Of a stretch of 64,000 nucleotides of DNA, positions 1-12,071 are shown piece by piece. The first letter of the stretch is position 1; every line of letters starts with the position of its first letter. A program made the translations under genes and the position numbers. The notes beneath the pieces were generated by a model. It was not told where the DNA came from, searched no databases, and saw nothing but the letters and a program-made list of their open reading frames with translations. Location: the NCBI RefSeq assembly GCF_910592395.1, contig NC_088312.1:20467292-20531291 (forward strand), in the 5' to 3' direction. This DNA is from Lineus longissimus (taxonomy: Eukaryota > Nemertea > Pilidiophora > Heteronemertea > Lineidae).

Positions 1-320
1 CTGTTCTCAAGATGTCCTTCCCCCCATATCCATCTTGGCACACTGGGCTTACTAGACAACTGAGTCCCTTTATCAAGCTCTAGCTCAATGGACAACCTGT
101 CAAAAGGTGGAGATGGGACTTATTGGGGATAAGATGACCATAGCAGGTCACTGTATCATTCCTACAATATCTTCTGTGTGAAAATGAAAATAGGCTGATT
201 ATCATTTCAATTTCTATATGTTTCAAGATAGTGTGCAATTTGCAATTCTCTTGGGACCAACTGCATGTAGGATGAGTTTCCGTGTTGTAATTTTGAATTG
301 TAACAATGATATTCTTGCAG
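1..320 (+). other. Intron of the VPS13-family gene
   Basis: This is the intron before the first visible exon of the VPS13-family gene. It ends in a TTCTTGCAG acceptor at 312-320. I see no second exon in it, so the rest of this large gene lies left of the window. Confidence 0.75.
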
Positions 321-1800
321 AGGAGGCGGAAGCGTATGAACAGGGCCAAGAACCTTCCAGAAAGTTTAGCGATCGGCGGCAAAGGCTTCATCATGGGGGT
401 GGCCCTGGGTCTATCTGGCATTGTGGTGAGGCCTATCAAGGGCATCCAGGAGGAAGGCATTGAGGGGTTCTTCAAGGGCATTGGCAAAGGACTGCTTGAC
501 TTGATAACTAAACCAGCTGGTGGCGTGCTAGATATGGTCAGCATGGCGTTTGATGGAATTAGAAGGTGAGTTTGGACTGCTTCTTTTTGTGTTTGAAGGG
601 AGGGACTGGGATATTAAGATATTTCAAATATCAGGCTATAAAAAAGTAAACTTTGTTCAACACTGTGTCAGCCCTACTGAAAGGGCCAGCCACAAGCTGT
701 GTTTTCCAACCCAAACTTCATTATCCTTTGTACATTTCAGGGCGGCAGAGATGGGTGACCACATCGTTGTCCGCATGAGACTTCCACGATACATCCAGTT
801 AGACCTCGGCCTGAAACCCTACTCGCCTTACCAGGCAGTGGGGCAGAGACTCTTACAGAACCTGTGCAAGGGGGAGTATGCCAAGACGGATCACTACTGG
901 GCCCATGCTCCTCTCAGTAAGGAGGATGGGGCAGATGTTGCTCTTGTCACGACTAGGTGAGAACGATCCCCTTGGCCTCATCCTCCACACTCAAAACAAT
1001 GTGAGGTAGAATTTTCAAATATAAAATGATTCTTGGTCATTCCTTTGCTCAGCAAGTGGAATGGCTTGAGGTGTGAACCCTGAATAGATGAATGACTTAC
1101 TTGAATAAAGTGCTGCGCAAACAAGGGATTTAAATTGCAGCTACATGTGCCTGCGATTATGATCTCTGCGACATGTATGTGCAACAAAAGGATCGCTTGT
1201 CTGTGTGATAAAAATCGCTGGTTGCAGCAATAAATCGCATATCTGCAGGGCATTTTATACTTGACTCTAATGAAACTTCTGATCATTTCCAGACGAATTC
1301 TCTTGCTAGAGAAGTGTAAATTCTGGGGCGACTGGGACATCGAGATGAATGAGAAACTGGACAACATCATCGGTATTCCTGCGGTGCTTGATGCCAAACT
1401 CGTCTTCAAGGTCAAAAAGGTCAGTCAGATGCTTTATGGGTCCAATGTCTCTGTCATAGAGCTTAGTCTTGAAACCGTTTATATCCAGAGTTTTGAATTC
1501 AGTCGAAATTCATGTATCAGATATTTTTTCTTTATATAAACTTGCGCCATTAAAAATAGTTTAGCATTTTGGTCTCGCTGGGTAATTAACTTCATAAAGT
1601 GAGCTGGTTGATGCAGGAATCAAAGCCATCTATTTTTAACATTATTACTTTCTCTACAGGACGATTCCGCATTCAGCCTGTTCACCAGCGACGAGAGGGA
1701 GATCTCCAGCGCCGATCCTGACGTCGCCCTGTGGCTCCAGCGGAAACTAGGAACGATCATGGATTATATGCAAGAGCAAGATGTACCAATCCAACAATAA
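321..1800 (+). CDS. VPS13-family lipid-transfer protein, C-terminal end (four exons, partial)
   Basis: Exons are 321-565, 741-956, 1293-1419 and 1660-1800. Every boundary is GT/AG and the phases are compatible (0/2, 2/2, 2/0, 0/stop). Together they give the last 242 residues and a TAA stop. The first exon encodes a Gly-rich amphipathic segment (GGKGF.MG, then VVRPIKG, GFFKGIGKG, ITKPAGG), the signature of the VPS13/ATG2 C-terminal region. Exons 2-4 encode the following PH-like module: an RLPRYI / LKPYSPYQA.G start, VALVTTRRILLLE strands, and a closing W-L-x-x-K-L helix. VPS13 proteins are rod-like bridges that move phospholipids between ER and other organelles at contact sites, and the C-terminal part binds the acceptor membrane. 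The bulk of the gene, normally over 3000 residues, lies outside the window. The sequence looks closer to VPS13A/C than to VPS13B/D, but I cannot name the paralogue. Confidence 0.9.
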
Positions 1801-1801
1801 A
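1796..1801 (+). terminator. Poly(A) signal overlapping the VPS13 stop codon
   Basis: An AATAAA hexamer overlaps the TAA stop of the VPS13-family gene. It could serve as a very proximal poly(A) signal. Whether it is used, or a later signal is, cannot be seen from sequence alone. Confidence 0.35.
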
Positions 1802-3700
1802 AGATGTACCAACTCAACAATGCAATGGTTTTTGATATTGAACATTATGTACACCCAGACACACATAAGCAACTTAATTTAGGGCAACATTCAATGTGAT
1901 ATAGTCCATCAAGTGTTTTTTGTAAAGAAGATAAAAATAATGAGTTGAGAGGTGAGCATGAAAAAGGACATTATTAGCTCGACATGTATTAACAATATTG
2001 GGCAATTTGTAATGCAGTGAAGAGAGTCTCTGATAATCCCAGTTTATGTCTAAGTTTCCAGTGTAGAACATGACACTTGGTTTATATCAAAGTGATATGT
2101 TGATGTGAAAATGATTCCATGTAAATTTTCAATGTCAAAGAAAGATAACACCCCAAAATTGTCAAAATAATAACTTTTGATATGGTGATGAATTTTGCCC
2201 TGTCAAAGTTAAATGACAAAAGATACACGGTAAATGCACTTAAAGTTTATGCTTTGTAAATGTCTAAGTCATATTTAATGTCAGAATGATGCCATATCTG
2301 AAATAACACTCATAATTGTCAAATTGATAACAGTAACACCCTGTGACTGTCTACTGATGCCAGTAAATGTCAAAATCATGCCATGTAAATTTGAAGTGTG
2401 TACATGTTAGTTAACACCCAGGCTTGTAAAATGTCTACAGTGTGACACCAAAAAATTGTGACACCAAAACTTTCCTTGGTAGTGAGTTCTACTGCAGTGA
2501 CATCTTGGTTCTTGTTACTAAAAAACAAATCCAATTTTGGTGGAATATGAAGATGACATTGCCAAAAGTTTTCGAAAATTTAAGATTCACTTTTTGTTGG
2601 ACACCCTGTATGTTGTTTGTTGTGTCGGACAGAATGTAAATAGTGTACATAAACTGGCCAGGGGCTGCAGTAATAATCGGACAACATATCAGATGTACCT
2701 TGTCAAGTTGTAAACAAGTTTGTGTGGTATGTGTGATCACTTATTTTTTGTCTGTTGCGGTTGTAATCCCTTGTGTAATCTGAACAAACCTTTTTCAAAA
2801 TACAATGGATGAGTACTACTTACTGGGACCTCATACTGGGTAATACGAAAAATTTGAAAAATATGAAAAATATCTAAGGCGATTTTTGGTCATACCCATT
2901 CACTTGTGACCAGGCCACGGATGCTACCAGTAAACTGCTATACACCATATTGGTCAGTTAGTCTCCAGTCACTGAAAACTGGTTACAAGTGTTCATGCAC
3001 TTTGGAAGGAATAATACTTATCACTATGTACATAACTGATCACCAAACAGACAAGTGTGTGGTGTATGGAAATCTGACAACAAAGTGTCGAAAATTTGTT
3101 CCTGAAAACTGAGTGATCTTGTGGCCAAAATAGTTATTTTCTTAATACTTGTTTGTGTAAAAGTATGTTGAGGCAGTGTTGTTCTATTGGTGAATGTTTG
3201 GTATATTGAATTTAATTAATGTCAAATTGAAAATGATAGTTGTTAGAATATGAAATGTTGATTCTATTTTTAGTCTAATGATTGTTCATAAGGCCAAGTA
3301 AAATTAATTTGTTGTTTCTCGTCCATGCCTGCACTGATTTAGAGAGTTTAGCATCGTGCCAAAGGTGGAAGATTAATTTCATTTGGCTCTTAGTCTCCCA
3401 TAGGATATTTCTAATGTAAGGTCCATTCCATTTTTGATGCATGGGTGTCTTGCATGCTTTGCAAAACTGTTCATAGTTTGATGTACTTACATGTGTTTAG
3501 TCTCATATACTATCGCATTTACACTAGCATCTATAGACATAAAATAATGACACATAGTGCAATATAGATGAATTATATACTCATGTAGGATGATTTCATG
3601 TGTTTTTTCTTCGGGACACTAGGAGTAGGACAATCATATGCACAAGTGTACTTGGTGTTTTATGTTTAAAATCAAGCCTTACGGGTTTTTAGGAAGTTTG
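1802..3700. other. 3' flank of VPS13-family gene, AT-rich, no gene seen
   Basis: This AT-rich stretch holds either a long 3' UTR or intergenic DNA. Words such as GTCAAAAT(C/G)ATGCC(A)TGTAAAT recur near 2109, 2282 and 2371, interleaved with TAACACC and AATTGTCAAA. This suggests a much-decayed repeat between 2.1 and 2.45 kb. Open frames here are short and show no domain. Confidence 0.5.
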
Positions 3701-3702
3701 GT

Positions 3703-3985
3703 TTAAGCTACACGAAGTGTACGACAAATTGGGCTGAGCTACACGAAGTGTACGACAAATTGAGCAGAGCTACACGTAGCATACGAAGAATTGGGCTTAG
3801 CTACATGGAGTGTATGACAAATATGGGCTAAGCTACCCCGGCTGTACGACAAGTGAGGCTAAGCTACCTAGAGTATAAAACAAATCAGGCGAAGCTACAT
3901 GGACTGTATGACAAATTGGGCCAAACTAGACATAGTGTTTGCCAATTTGGGGTAGTAAGCAACACGAAGTGTACGGCAAATAAGG
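3703..3985. repeat. 31-bp minisatellite, about nine degenerate copies
   Basis: The unit is about 31 bp, built on AGCTACACGAAGTGTACG and ACAAATTGGGCTG, repeated head to tail. The first two copies are nearly identical and later ones drift (for example CATGGAGTGTATGACAAAT). The part ACACGAAGTGT is close to palindromic. Confidence 0.85.
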
Positions 3986-5395
3986 CCGAGATCGGCAGCA
4001 AATTTGCCTGTCCCGTTCAAATAGCTGCATGTCAATATTTGGCTGGGGAAAGTGTTCGACTCGCTCATTGGGAAATTCTTCCTCCAAAGTCACCAATTAG
4101 CTCACAGCCAATCTGCGCCACAATTTTTAGTTTGGTTTACATCAGATTTCAGCACATTGGAACAAGATCTAGTTTCTTTTTTCATTCGTATGTTTTTATT
4201 TCGAAATTTTAATGATTTTGTGCTATTTAGGTTTGAATGTATTTAGCCGTGGCTTCTCTTTATCATTGCTTGTGCTTCTTCTGCAGATAATTCCAGAATA
4301 TGTAACCATTAATCGCTGTGCCTACCCTGCTTACTCATTTACACAGAAACAGATAATTATTTTTAATATCTTAGCAACATGTGATACTAAACTCACAGTC
4401 TTTAGCTTGTATACTTCCTCATATTTTGTCATGTTTGTGTTAAAGTACCGTCTTGATCAGGTAAACATGTTGATTTGCGGGCCTTTGGCGTTTAAAGGGA
4501 GACTATAGCCAGAGCCAGGTGGTCCAGTTCTCAAAATCCTTAATAGGTGTCTCTACTATCTGTCGGCACAGTATATATATGGACTTCTCACTCTTGTACA
4601 AGGAATATAATCATTATTCCTAGACAAAGTTAATCTAGTTCATGAACTGCAATAGCCACATGGAGATGGCCAGTTGGATTGCTCTTTCAGCTCCTGCCTA
4701 TAGTCCCGCCCCCTTTAAAGATAGTTTGTGTTTCTGTGTTCAGATGTTTATATATTGCTTTGCTTCCAATTCACAGATTGAGCTCATCTTGAGCAGCATC
4801 CAGGACATTTTAAAGTCTTCAAAACAAAATTTAGCTGTCATAAGCAAAAAATAAGCATGCTTATCTGGTGATTTATGACCAAGAACATTTTCATTCTTTA
4901 TCAAGCTATTTTAGTGTATGCTGGTGAACGCTGTTTAGGATGACTATAATATTGTGCTAGATATGAATCTATCTGCTAGTTTTGTTCACTTTATCCTGCT
5001 GTGTATCACTGCAATGTTTTACCTGCACAACTTACGCCATATCTAGTCACGTATCATCTATCAGTGAATAAAGCAAATTAGTTGTCAATTGCCAGTGGCC
5101 TATGTAACTTTTACTGTGGATATTGAAGATAAATGGCACTGTTGAACCTACATATATGTATCATTATATAAAATTCATGAGTAGCACCATTATTTACCCA
5201 CAATTGCTAAATAATGCATTGGTTTTATCTCTCCAATATATTTTTTGTGGGTCCTTTTATCTGTTGAATCCAATGCGATCATATCCACACCTCAGCGAGA
5301 CAGTTTTCCAGCATGCTGTGATTTATATATTCCGGCAGGCCTCCCAACTTTCCAAGCTGGGCTGCCCTGGGAGAATGTGTGCATCACCTTTGAAA
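3986..5395. other. No gene seen
   Basis: This is AT-rich spacer. Open frames at 3853-4508 and 4642-4854 are short and low in complexity, and they overlap the minisatellite edge. I see no splice-supported exon. Confidence 0.5.
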
Positions 5396-5500
5396 ATACA
5401 GAAGAACCTCTCTATTGAGGAAACCATCGGGACTGACAAGTGCAGTCCTTAATAGAGAGGTGTCCTGATTAGAGAGGTCAAATTGAATGGAGAAACCTAT
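5396..5500. mobile_element. Tigger/pogo-like terminal fragment
   Basis: The block reads CAGAAGAACCTCTCTATTGAGG, a short spacer, then AATAGAGAGGTGTCCTGATTAGAGAGGTC. Tc1/mariner pogo/Tigger-type elements typically start with such CAGxAGAACCTCTCTNNNNNGGACACC ends. I saw no matching right end or transposase, so it is probably a terminal relic or MITE. Confidence 0.4.
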
Positions 5501-5709
5501 TTGGGACCAAAACTATCTCTGGAAGTTGAGAAGCATGTCTGATTCTCGGCAAATTGGTGAACCGATTCTCCAAGGTGATCCAGGTAAAGTATTTTGTCTT
5601 TTCATGTACGGTAGTGTCATGTCTGTGATAGTCTAACTATTCTTGTCTGTTTTACTCTTTCCAGGTTCTTTAACTATTTCAGCCCTACGGCGGAGATATC
5701 TCGGCAGGC

Positions 5710-6006
5710 TTAACACCTTCAGCGTCGAACCACGTAGATCTACGTGGCCCAAATCCCCCTCTGAGCTGGTAATCGGAGTCTCATGGACTTCATGAAAGAA
5801 CTACGCCATCGCCATCTTTAGGACAAGGTAGGAACTGAAAAGGCCAAACACTCTTCAGTTCCTACCTTGGTCTTTTCAGTTCCTACCTTGCCCTGAGGAT
5901 GGCGATGGCGTAGTTCTTCCATGTCCATGAGACGCCGATAACCAGCTCAAAGGGGAGAGGGATTTGGGCCACGTAGATCTACGTGGTTCGGCGCTGAAGG
6001 TGTTAA
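5710..6006. mobile_element. Fold-back (long inverted repeat) element
   Basis: Two arms of about 140 bp are inverted copies of each other, starting TTAACACCTTCAGCG and ending CGCTGAAGGTGTTAA. They meet near 5858. Each arm carries the perfect 18-bp palindrome CCACGTAGATCTACGTGG, then TGAGCTGG, TCTCATGGAC, GAACTACGCCATCGCCATC and AAGGTAGGAACTGAAAA. No coding frame is inside. The structure is that of a fold-back MITE. Confidence 0.8.
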
Positions 6007-7170
6007 TAGTCAAAGAAACATCGTCGATTGACGATCCAAAGCGATCGTCACGCCATCTGTAGCCATACTTCATAATCAGCTAGATCACTCAGATTAGCAG
6101 ATAATATTCAGTGTATTGAGTTGTTCGTAGATGGCGCGTCGAGCGTTAAGCGGGACAATGACCCAGGGCCAAGGGGCCCAGGGCTGAAAGATTTAAAGGA
6201 ACACTCTCCCAAAACATTGGTGGTTTTGAATTCTTGATAAATGTGTATCCTGGTTTACCAATACATGTAGTTGACAGATACCAATTGTTGTGTATAGGAT
6301 GGTTGTTAGGCCTGGGAGGGTAAAAACTGGTATGATGAAACAGTTAAAACATCTGTAGGAGTAGCGTTACCATGGTTACATGTGGACATGTATGTTATGT
6401 CAAAAACTTATTACTCCACGTTTTTGGTTATGTACATATCAAATAAATTACACTCATTTAAATACCTTGTTGTGACCATCTTTGTCTTTTTGGACAATGT
6501 TGGAGTCGTCTTGTCCAAATTCTATTTGCCTTTACTCCTGGCAGTTAATATAATGTCCAGCTGCATTGGGTGATATGAATGAGGACAAGCAAATGCTTTC
6601 ACTTCAATCACAATCACATATCACTGGATGTATTCCCACTGGTTCGCTGAAGACGTCATTAGTGATTATTGCCCGCTTGACAGACCTGTCTCAATAGAGT
6701 GTTCTGTATTTCCGGCAACTCTGTTGGCATCAAAATGAAGATGAGTGAAGCTCCCAAACTTATGCATGAATTGTACTAGGCTTTTAAAAAGTGACGAACA
6801 GAGTATGGGTATGTATACATAGACACATTTTCGTTGGTGGTAATAATGGAAAAGAAGCCTAAAACGCTTCGTTCGATAATCACTTTATTATGTGGACGGC
6901 CCTTACAAAAATGTCTTGTCAGTTATCACTTATACCGCCCCGTGGATTATAAAATGTTCAACGGACGCATGCGCTTCCATCTTCCAAATATTTTCGTAAT
7001 TTACCGAGCCCGGCCTCCGTATATATGTGGTCGCCAACAATAGGTCATTTATCCCGCGTGCTGGGTTTTCTTCTCGGCGTGACTGTCACAGTCTGTGATG
7101 CCTCGCGGGAGTTATTCCTTTATTGGCCGAGCCCTGTCGTCGTAGATTGCCTTCTTCAAATTGTCCTTTT
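6007..7170. other. Spacer between fold-back element and the next gene
   Basis: I see no gene. Positions 6567-6606 carry a partial copy of the fold-back MITE at 45416-45545 (GGTGATATGAAT, GCAAATGCTTT). The right part is the 3' flank of the minus-strand gene ending at 7171. Confidence 0.45.
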
Positions 7171-10100
7171 TCAGTGCAGTCTTTTTCTCCTAACGGAAGG
7201 GGAATCCGCAAGTTTAACATTTGAACCAAGCGCCATGGCGTGTGCATTCGTAGAACTAATTTTCCTGGTCAAAGATGGTGCACCAGTGGGCGAGACACAG
7301 ACGTCAATACTTGTGCGTGACGAACTCATCTTTCTGACCAATCCGGGCGACGAATCAAAATTACTCATTTTGGAAGAACTTAGCTTCCGGGCGGTTGTTG
7401 GCGTTGTTGCTCTTGATGCTTCTGTGTTTCGTCGATAAAGTGGCTGGGGCTGACCCGTAGTCTTCGTCGCCAAACTATCCGATGTGTGCGATCGCTTGAA
7501 AACGAAGTCATAATGTTGCTCTTGCACAGATTTCCTCTGGCGCCTGACGGAATGAATGGCCTCCGGGTCCCCCACCCAGCATCTGCCATCTATGACGTCA
7601 CATGCTGTCGTCTGCTTGTTTGTTTTGAAGGGAGGAAGGAGTGATCCTGTTGTTGTGTTCATCGCCAGATCTTCGAATTCTTTCGACTGTCGGCGGCCTC
7701 GGTTTCGCGCATACCGCATCCCTGTAACGAAACATCAAATAAGAGAGTCGCGATGGACGAAAGATTCAGCACACCCAGTTGAGGATACAATATGAATGAT
7801 GGACGCAATCAACTGGACTTCCCTGTCGGAGACATGTCCACCGGAAGTGATGCCATATGCACCGTAACCATGTCGTGTGAAGTGAATGTTCAACCGTTGT
7901 GAAAATGTGTCCATATTTACTCAGTAAATCAATTAGTCCTCTGTAATTATCGTTGCCCGATTGAGCTGGCCTCGACGTTGGTGTAAAAGCGGAAGCCAAG
8001 CTGGTCAATTGCGGGAAGTCATGATAAACATTATGATAATATGATTATTTATTGACCATCTACAGCCTTGTATTGCCATCGGAATCTGGCAATGTACAGC
8101 GGTCAATCTGAATTCTGTACTTGGCACCTACATGCAATCGACGCTTGTCGAAAAACAGAGTGAAGTTTTTTCTTTACGTGGGCTTAGGCTGTGTTGTCTG
8201 TCTTTCCTTGCCATATATGTCGGTATATATATCATTCTGTGTTTTAAAGGAATATGACTGAAAATGGAAAATCAAATCTGCCGTGGTAAACCACTATACC
8301 TCTTGTTGCAACATTGGCATCATATTCAGAATATGACCTTAACTTCTGGTTTCGGTTTTTAGGCATAATTGTTACTGGGTATGGATTCACGAAAGTGTCT
8401 TCCTCCTCTGCCGGGGTGAGGTCGTCGGCCGGAGTACAGTCGCCATCCCGACCGTCCTCGGCCGAGTCGAGTGATCGTACTGAAACAAACAAGGACAAAA
8501 ACTGTTTAACATCAAAGCAATTTTTCAACCTGCTGACTAAATGTTTCAACGCGCCTCGCACCATGAGCAAACCAATTTTGACAATGACTACGCCATTTCA
8601 TACCATATATAAGAGTTTTAGGGCCTAGAATCACGCAAAAGTTTATGAGATTGTTTAACAATACACTAATAAAAAAATGTTTTGGTTGAAACTGTTTCAT
8701 TTCATTGTAATTTCATTCCCAAAGTGCATACGAATCGGTGGCCGCGGCCATTTTGGTCCGATACACTGCGTGATCGCATGTATAATGCTCAGTGACAAAG
8801 ACAAAATGGAAGCTAAAACTGGCAGAGAGAATATGCTCGAGTATTGCGTCTGCTGTGGAGATTGTCATGAGAGTGGGTTCGAGAGCCCAATATACACTCC
8901 CTGTCGCAATGACTGGTATAGTGTTCAAACCTTATGAAGGGATAACATGGGCTAGCATGACTCCCCGGGCAGCGCAGGACTCTAACTTGTGTCGAGTGGA
9001 CACGCACTAAATACATCATTGCCACCTTGTCACCAAGGTTCATATACATCATCAGTAAATACGACATATCCCGTTCAGCGAATGGTTAACATTAGAGTCC
9101 AATGCTGTGCAAATAAATATAGGGACCTCTCCATGGCGATTTTGATATATTGGACCTCTGATGACTGTTTGCAGTTGTTTGCAGTTGTTTGCAGTTATAG
9201 GTGAAACAACGGGGAGTCTATTATTACCAATTATGAATATACCAACTCTGAATCTCCCTGTTGGAAAGTACTTTAGGGAGTGTAAACGGTAAATCTGCCA
9301 TGGGTGTATGGTCTATTCTCTCATTGCTGCTAAGATATTTTCAACCTGTGAAGTAGCGAACAAAGGAAAAGGTAGTTCTTTTGTTCCTTAGAGTAACCAT
9401 AGTTCCTACCTCTTGTAACCTGGTTGTGGTGCGCATGCGCATACATAGCCTTCTCAATCTGCATCCGGCGGAACTGTTCCGTCACCTCCTTTTGCTCGCG
9501 GTCCAAGTGGGACCGGGATAGTCGTCTCTTGTACTCGATTGTGTTATTGGCGTACCTTAAAAGTAAAACGTGCACTACTTGGGATTCATCTGGCCAGGAG
9601 GATAATACCTCAGCCTGCCACCATGCGTCGTCACACATAGTATCACCGACCCTATGCCGATCACTTTAATAACGATTTTCGCCAGTGTTGCGAGGTCGTT
9701 TTTCCGGTAGGCTTACTATAGCCTGTTCCATCCTGTTCTGGTCTATCTTTTGCAGTTTAATGATTTTACAATGATTCAGGGTCTTACTGGAGTTATGGCG
9801 TCTAAGATGGACAGACGTATACTGATAGGTCCCGTGAGGTTAACTGAAGATTCTGTAGCAAGTCCCCCCTACCCATCCCTCCATTGAACATGCAATTTAT
9901 GTTGCATGCCAACTGACGACTGTAGCTCTCAGCGTTTGCTTCGAAAATTAATACGGAATGTGCTTCGGCCATGTCTGTCATCTTTTCTATGCAGATGTTA
10001 CAAGCCGAATTTAGCTTAAGGGCTCATTCTGTTCAGGAGGGCTTCTGCCACGCCTGTAATGTTTTCTATGAAGATATAACTAGCCGAATTTACCTTAAGG

Positions 10101-10194
10101 TCTCGTTCTGTATATGCTGTTTCTGCTGGTACTCCCTGTAGTGACGACTCGGCAGCGCTTCTTTGAGAAACGTCTGATTCGATTCCTCCGCCAT
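7171..10194 (-). CDS. Uncharacterised basic, serine-rich protein with N-terminal helix (4 exons, 325 aa)
   Basis: Exons on the minus strand are 10194-10094, 9555-9410, 8479-8300 and 7721-7171. Phases chain exactly (2, 1, 1, stop) and all introns are GT..AG. The acceptors before 8479 (TTGTTTGTTTCAG) and 7721 (GTTTCGTTACAG) are strong. The start AAAAAATGGCGG fits a good initiation context. Residues 1-85 are charged and helix-prone, with NETLRYANNTIEYKRRLSRS then REQKEVTEQFRRMQIEKAM, probably a coiled coil. Residues 90-125 are acidic (TPADDLTPAEEEDTF). The rest is basic and disordered. RKLSS, RKMSS and RKISS near residues 254, 272 and 295 look like AGC-kinase sites. The tail is RRKRLH. There is no signal peptide or membrane segment. 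I do not recognise the family; a distant CCDC190-like coiled-coil protein is only a guess. Exon structure is fairly sure, function unknown. Confidence 0.75.
9167..9197. repeat. Short tandem repeat in intron
   Basis: TGTTTGCAGT repeats about three times inside the second-to-third exon intron of the 325-aa gene. It ends near GCAGTTATAGG and has no visible role. Confidence 0.7.
9977..10112 (-). repeat. Local duplication across the exon-1 splice donor
   Basis: About 60 bp spanning the end of exon 1 and its donor of the 325-aa gene is repeated just downstream within the intron. The first copy reads GACCTTAAG|GTAAATTCGGC. The second reads AGCCCTTAAGCTAAATTCGGC, so the second copy has lost the GT donor. 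Confidence 0.6.
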
Positions 10195-12065
10195 TTTTTC
10201 TCAACCAACATGAACAACTTCTTGCATACTTTAGATTATGCGCAGGAAGTGCCACGACATTGGGGCCGTAAGACCATTTGCTGAAACATTTGCTGAATAC
10301 GCCACCGAACACATGAAGCCGACAGCTTTCCGTGCGAAAATTATCCGTTTATTGTTATCTAGTCCGTTCCTTCCTTTGAATCACGCATTCATTAACAGAA
10401 CAGTACGATGACAAGCCGAACAGTTTCGGTTCGGCGCGCGAAATTTTTCGCGAGGGACCTGGCCTTGCAAGGTGAATGAGTTTTTGTCGAAGTTCTAATT
10501 TAATGTGCCGTAATTTATTGTTAACAACTGATCGCGGGTTTAATCCTAGCCTTTTATCCACTTCATTAGATAGCAGAGTGAACAAATTGCCATCCCTGGA
10601 GAAAACTAGCTCTGATATCGCAACGAAACCATGTCCCCCGAATAGGCCGAGCGGCAGCACGCTAAAAGTCTGCCATTCCTTGTTTAGCGCAGTGACAATA
10701 ACATAAATGGTATTCAAGTTCAAACCATGTATTTCACGGGTCAAGAGGAAAATCCGGCTGCGAAAACGGGATGGCACGTGATGGCAACTCGACCAATCAC
10801 TAATATATATTCCGGGTTTCGTTCACCTGGTCCTCGGCCTCTGGGGCCTCCTAGACCTTTGGAGTAAATAAATATTAGGTTATCATTATTACACTCCGGA
10901 CGCAGCGGACCGGCCTCTTCCTGTCGCCCGCTGCTGCTGCGACGAGTCGTAGTTTTCCGCAGGTTTCGGCTATATCGGTACTCGACAACCACAACGAATT
11001 CGTCCGTCGTTTCCCTCGATGACATGTGGCCCGAACTGCCATGCCAAATTCCCAGCGCTGGTGATGGGCCGCTTGGTCTCTCCGCCCACAGTTGCAGAGC
11101 ACATCACTTCTAAAATTAAATGTTTATACTGCTAAACGTTCTTAACCGAGAGGCGAGTGACTTTTTGTAAGTGCGACAATGCAAAACGCAGGTTCTCTGC
11201 ATGCGCGAATCAGTTGCATGCACACTCGGACATCGCAATCATCAAGGCCCATTTATCACATATCACCGCTGTCCAGTTTCGCATTCGATTGCATTATCAG
11301 ACCTAATTTGTAATTGCACGGATGATTATCTATTGATTATCATTAATCAATTCAGATTTGAAACATCGCCATCATATAGTTTCTGACCCGAACATTATCA
11401 CGGGCCTACCGGTGATCGAGTCATGAAGCGCTGCCGACCACAGCGCCAACTAAATGCAGGCTATATTTTCATCTTGGCTTCTTTCATATTGCCGTAAGAG
11501 TAACCTAATTTGGACGGGACTTCCTTTGTTCAGCCAATCATCGCTCGTAAAAGTTGGAACCTGTGTCAACAGGCAGGCACAGAAGAATTCAGGTGAGGAT
11601 TACAGACATGTTTAAGAGGAGTGTCTCAAAGGCGCCGGGACGGCATTAACTGTAAAGGTGACAGATTTCAAATGCAGTCGGCGCCATCCGAAAGTTATGT
11701 TTATATACATTTTCTGATTCATCACAGAACCGCCCTGTATTCAGGAACGGTCTCAGTAAATTTCGTCAGTGCCACCGTGCGCGCGCCTAAGTGCCGGCTA
11801 CGGCCTTATCTCGAGATAGTTCTCGTCCTTCTAATCCCCTTCGTTTGTGACAAGGGGCGGACATCTTTTCGCACGACCTTTCCCGCGTGTCCTGTGCGAC
11901 TATACTAATGCAGCGGTCAATGTGAATCCTGCATCCCCTCGTTCACAGATCGACGACAGATCAACGGCGAATTGGCTGCCGCATAAGATTGCATTCCACA
12001 CGACCGACACACGAATACACCAATGGATAAATTAAGTAGTAACTGACAGATTAGTGATGAAATTC
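10195..12065. other. Upstream region, CpG-rich near 10.9-11.1 kb
   Basis: This is the 5' flank of the 325-aa gene. Positions 10880-11105 are rich in CpG and GC and open in several frames. One minus-strand frame (11104-10970) starts ATGTGCTCTGC and runs 44 codons, with GGETKRPITSAG and RIRCGCRVPI. This may be a small exon or just a CpG-island effect. I cannot tie it to a gene by splice phase. Confidence 0.35.
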
Positions 12066-12071
12066 ATTTAT
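12066..12071 (-). terminator. Candidate poly(A) signal of NHL gene
   Basis: TTTATT on the plus strand is AATAAA on the minus strand. It lies about 230 bp beyond the stop of the NHL-repeat gene, a usual distance for a short 3' UTR. Confidence 0.45.

Noticed and set aside
9410-9638. Longer exon 2 of the 325-aa gene starting at CATGGTGGCAG
   Set aside because: That acceptor lacks a pyrimidine tract. The acceptor TTTTACTTTTAAG before 9555 is better and fits the phase of exon 1.
10016-10312. 98-codon minus-strand frame over exon 1 of the 325-aa gene
   Set aside because: It starts with GTG and reads a different frame. The frame from ATG 10194 has a better start and matches the phase of the next exon exactly.
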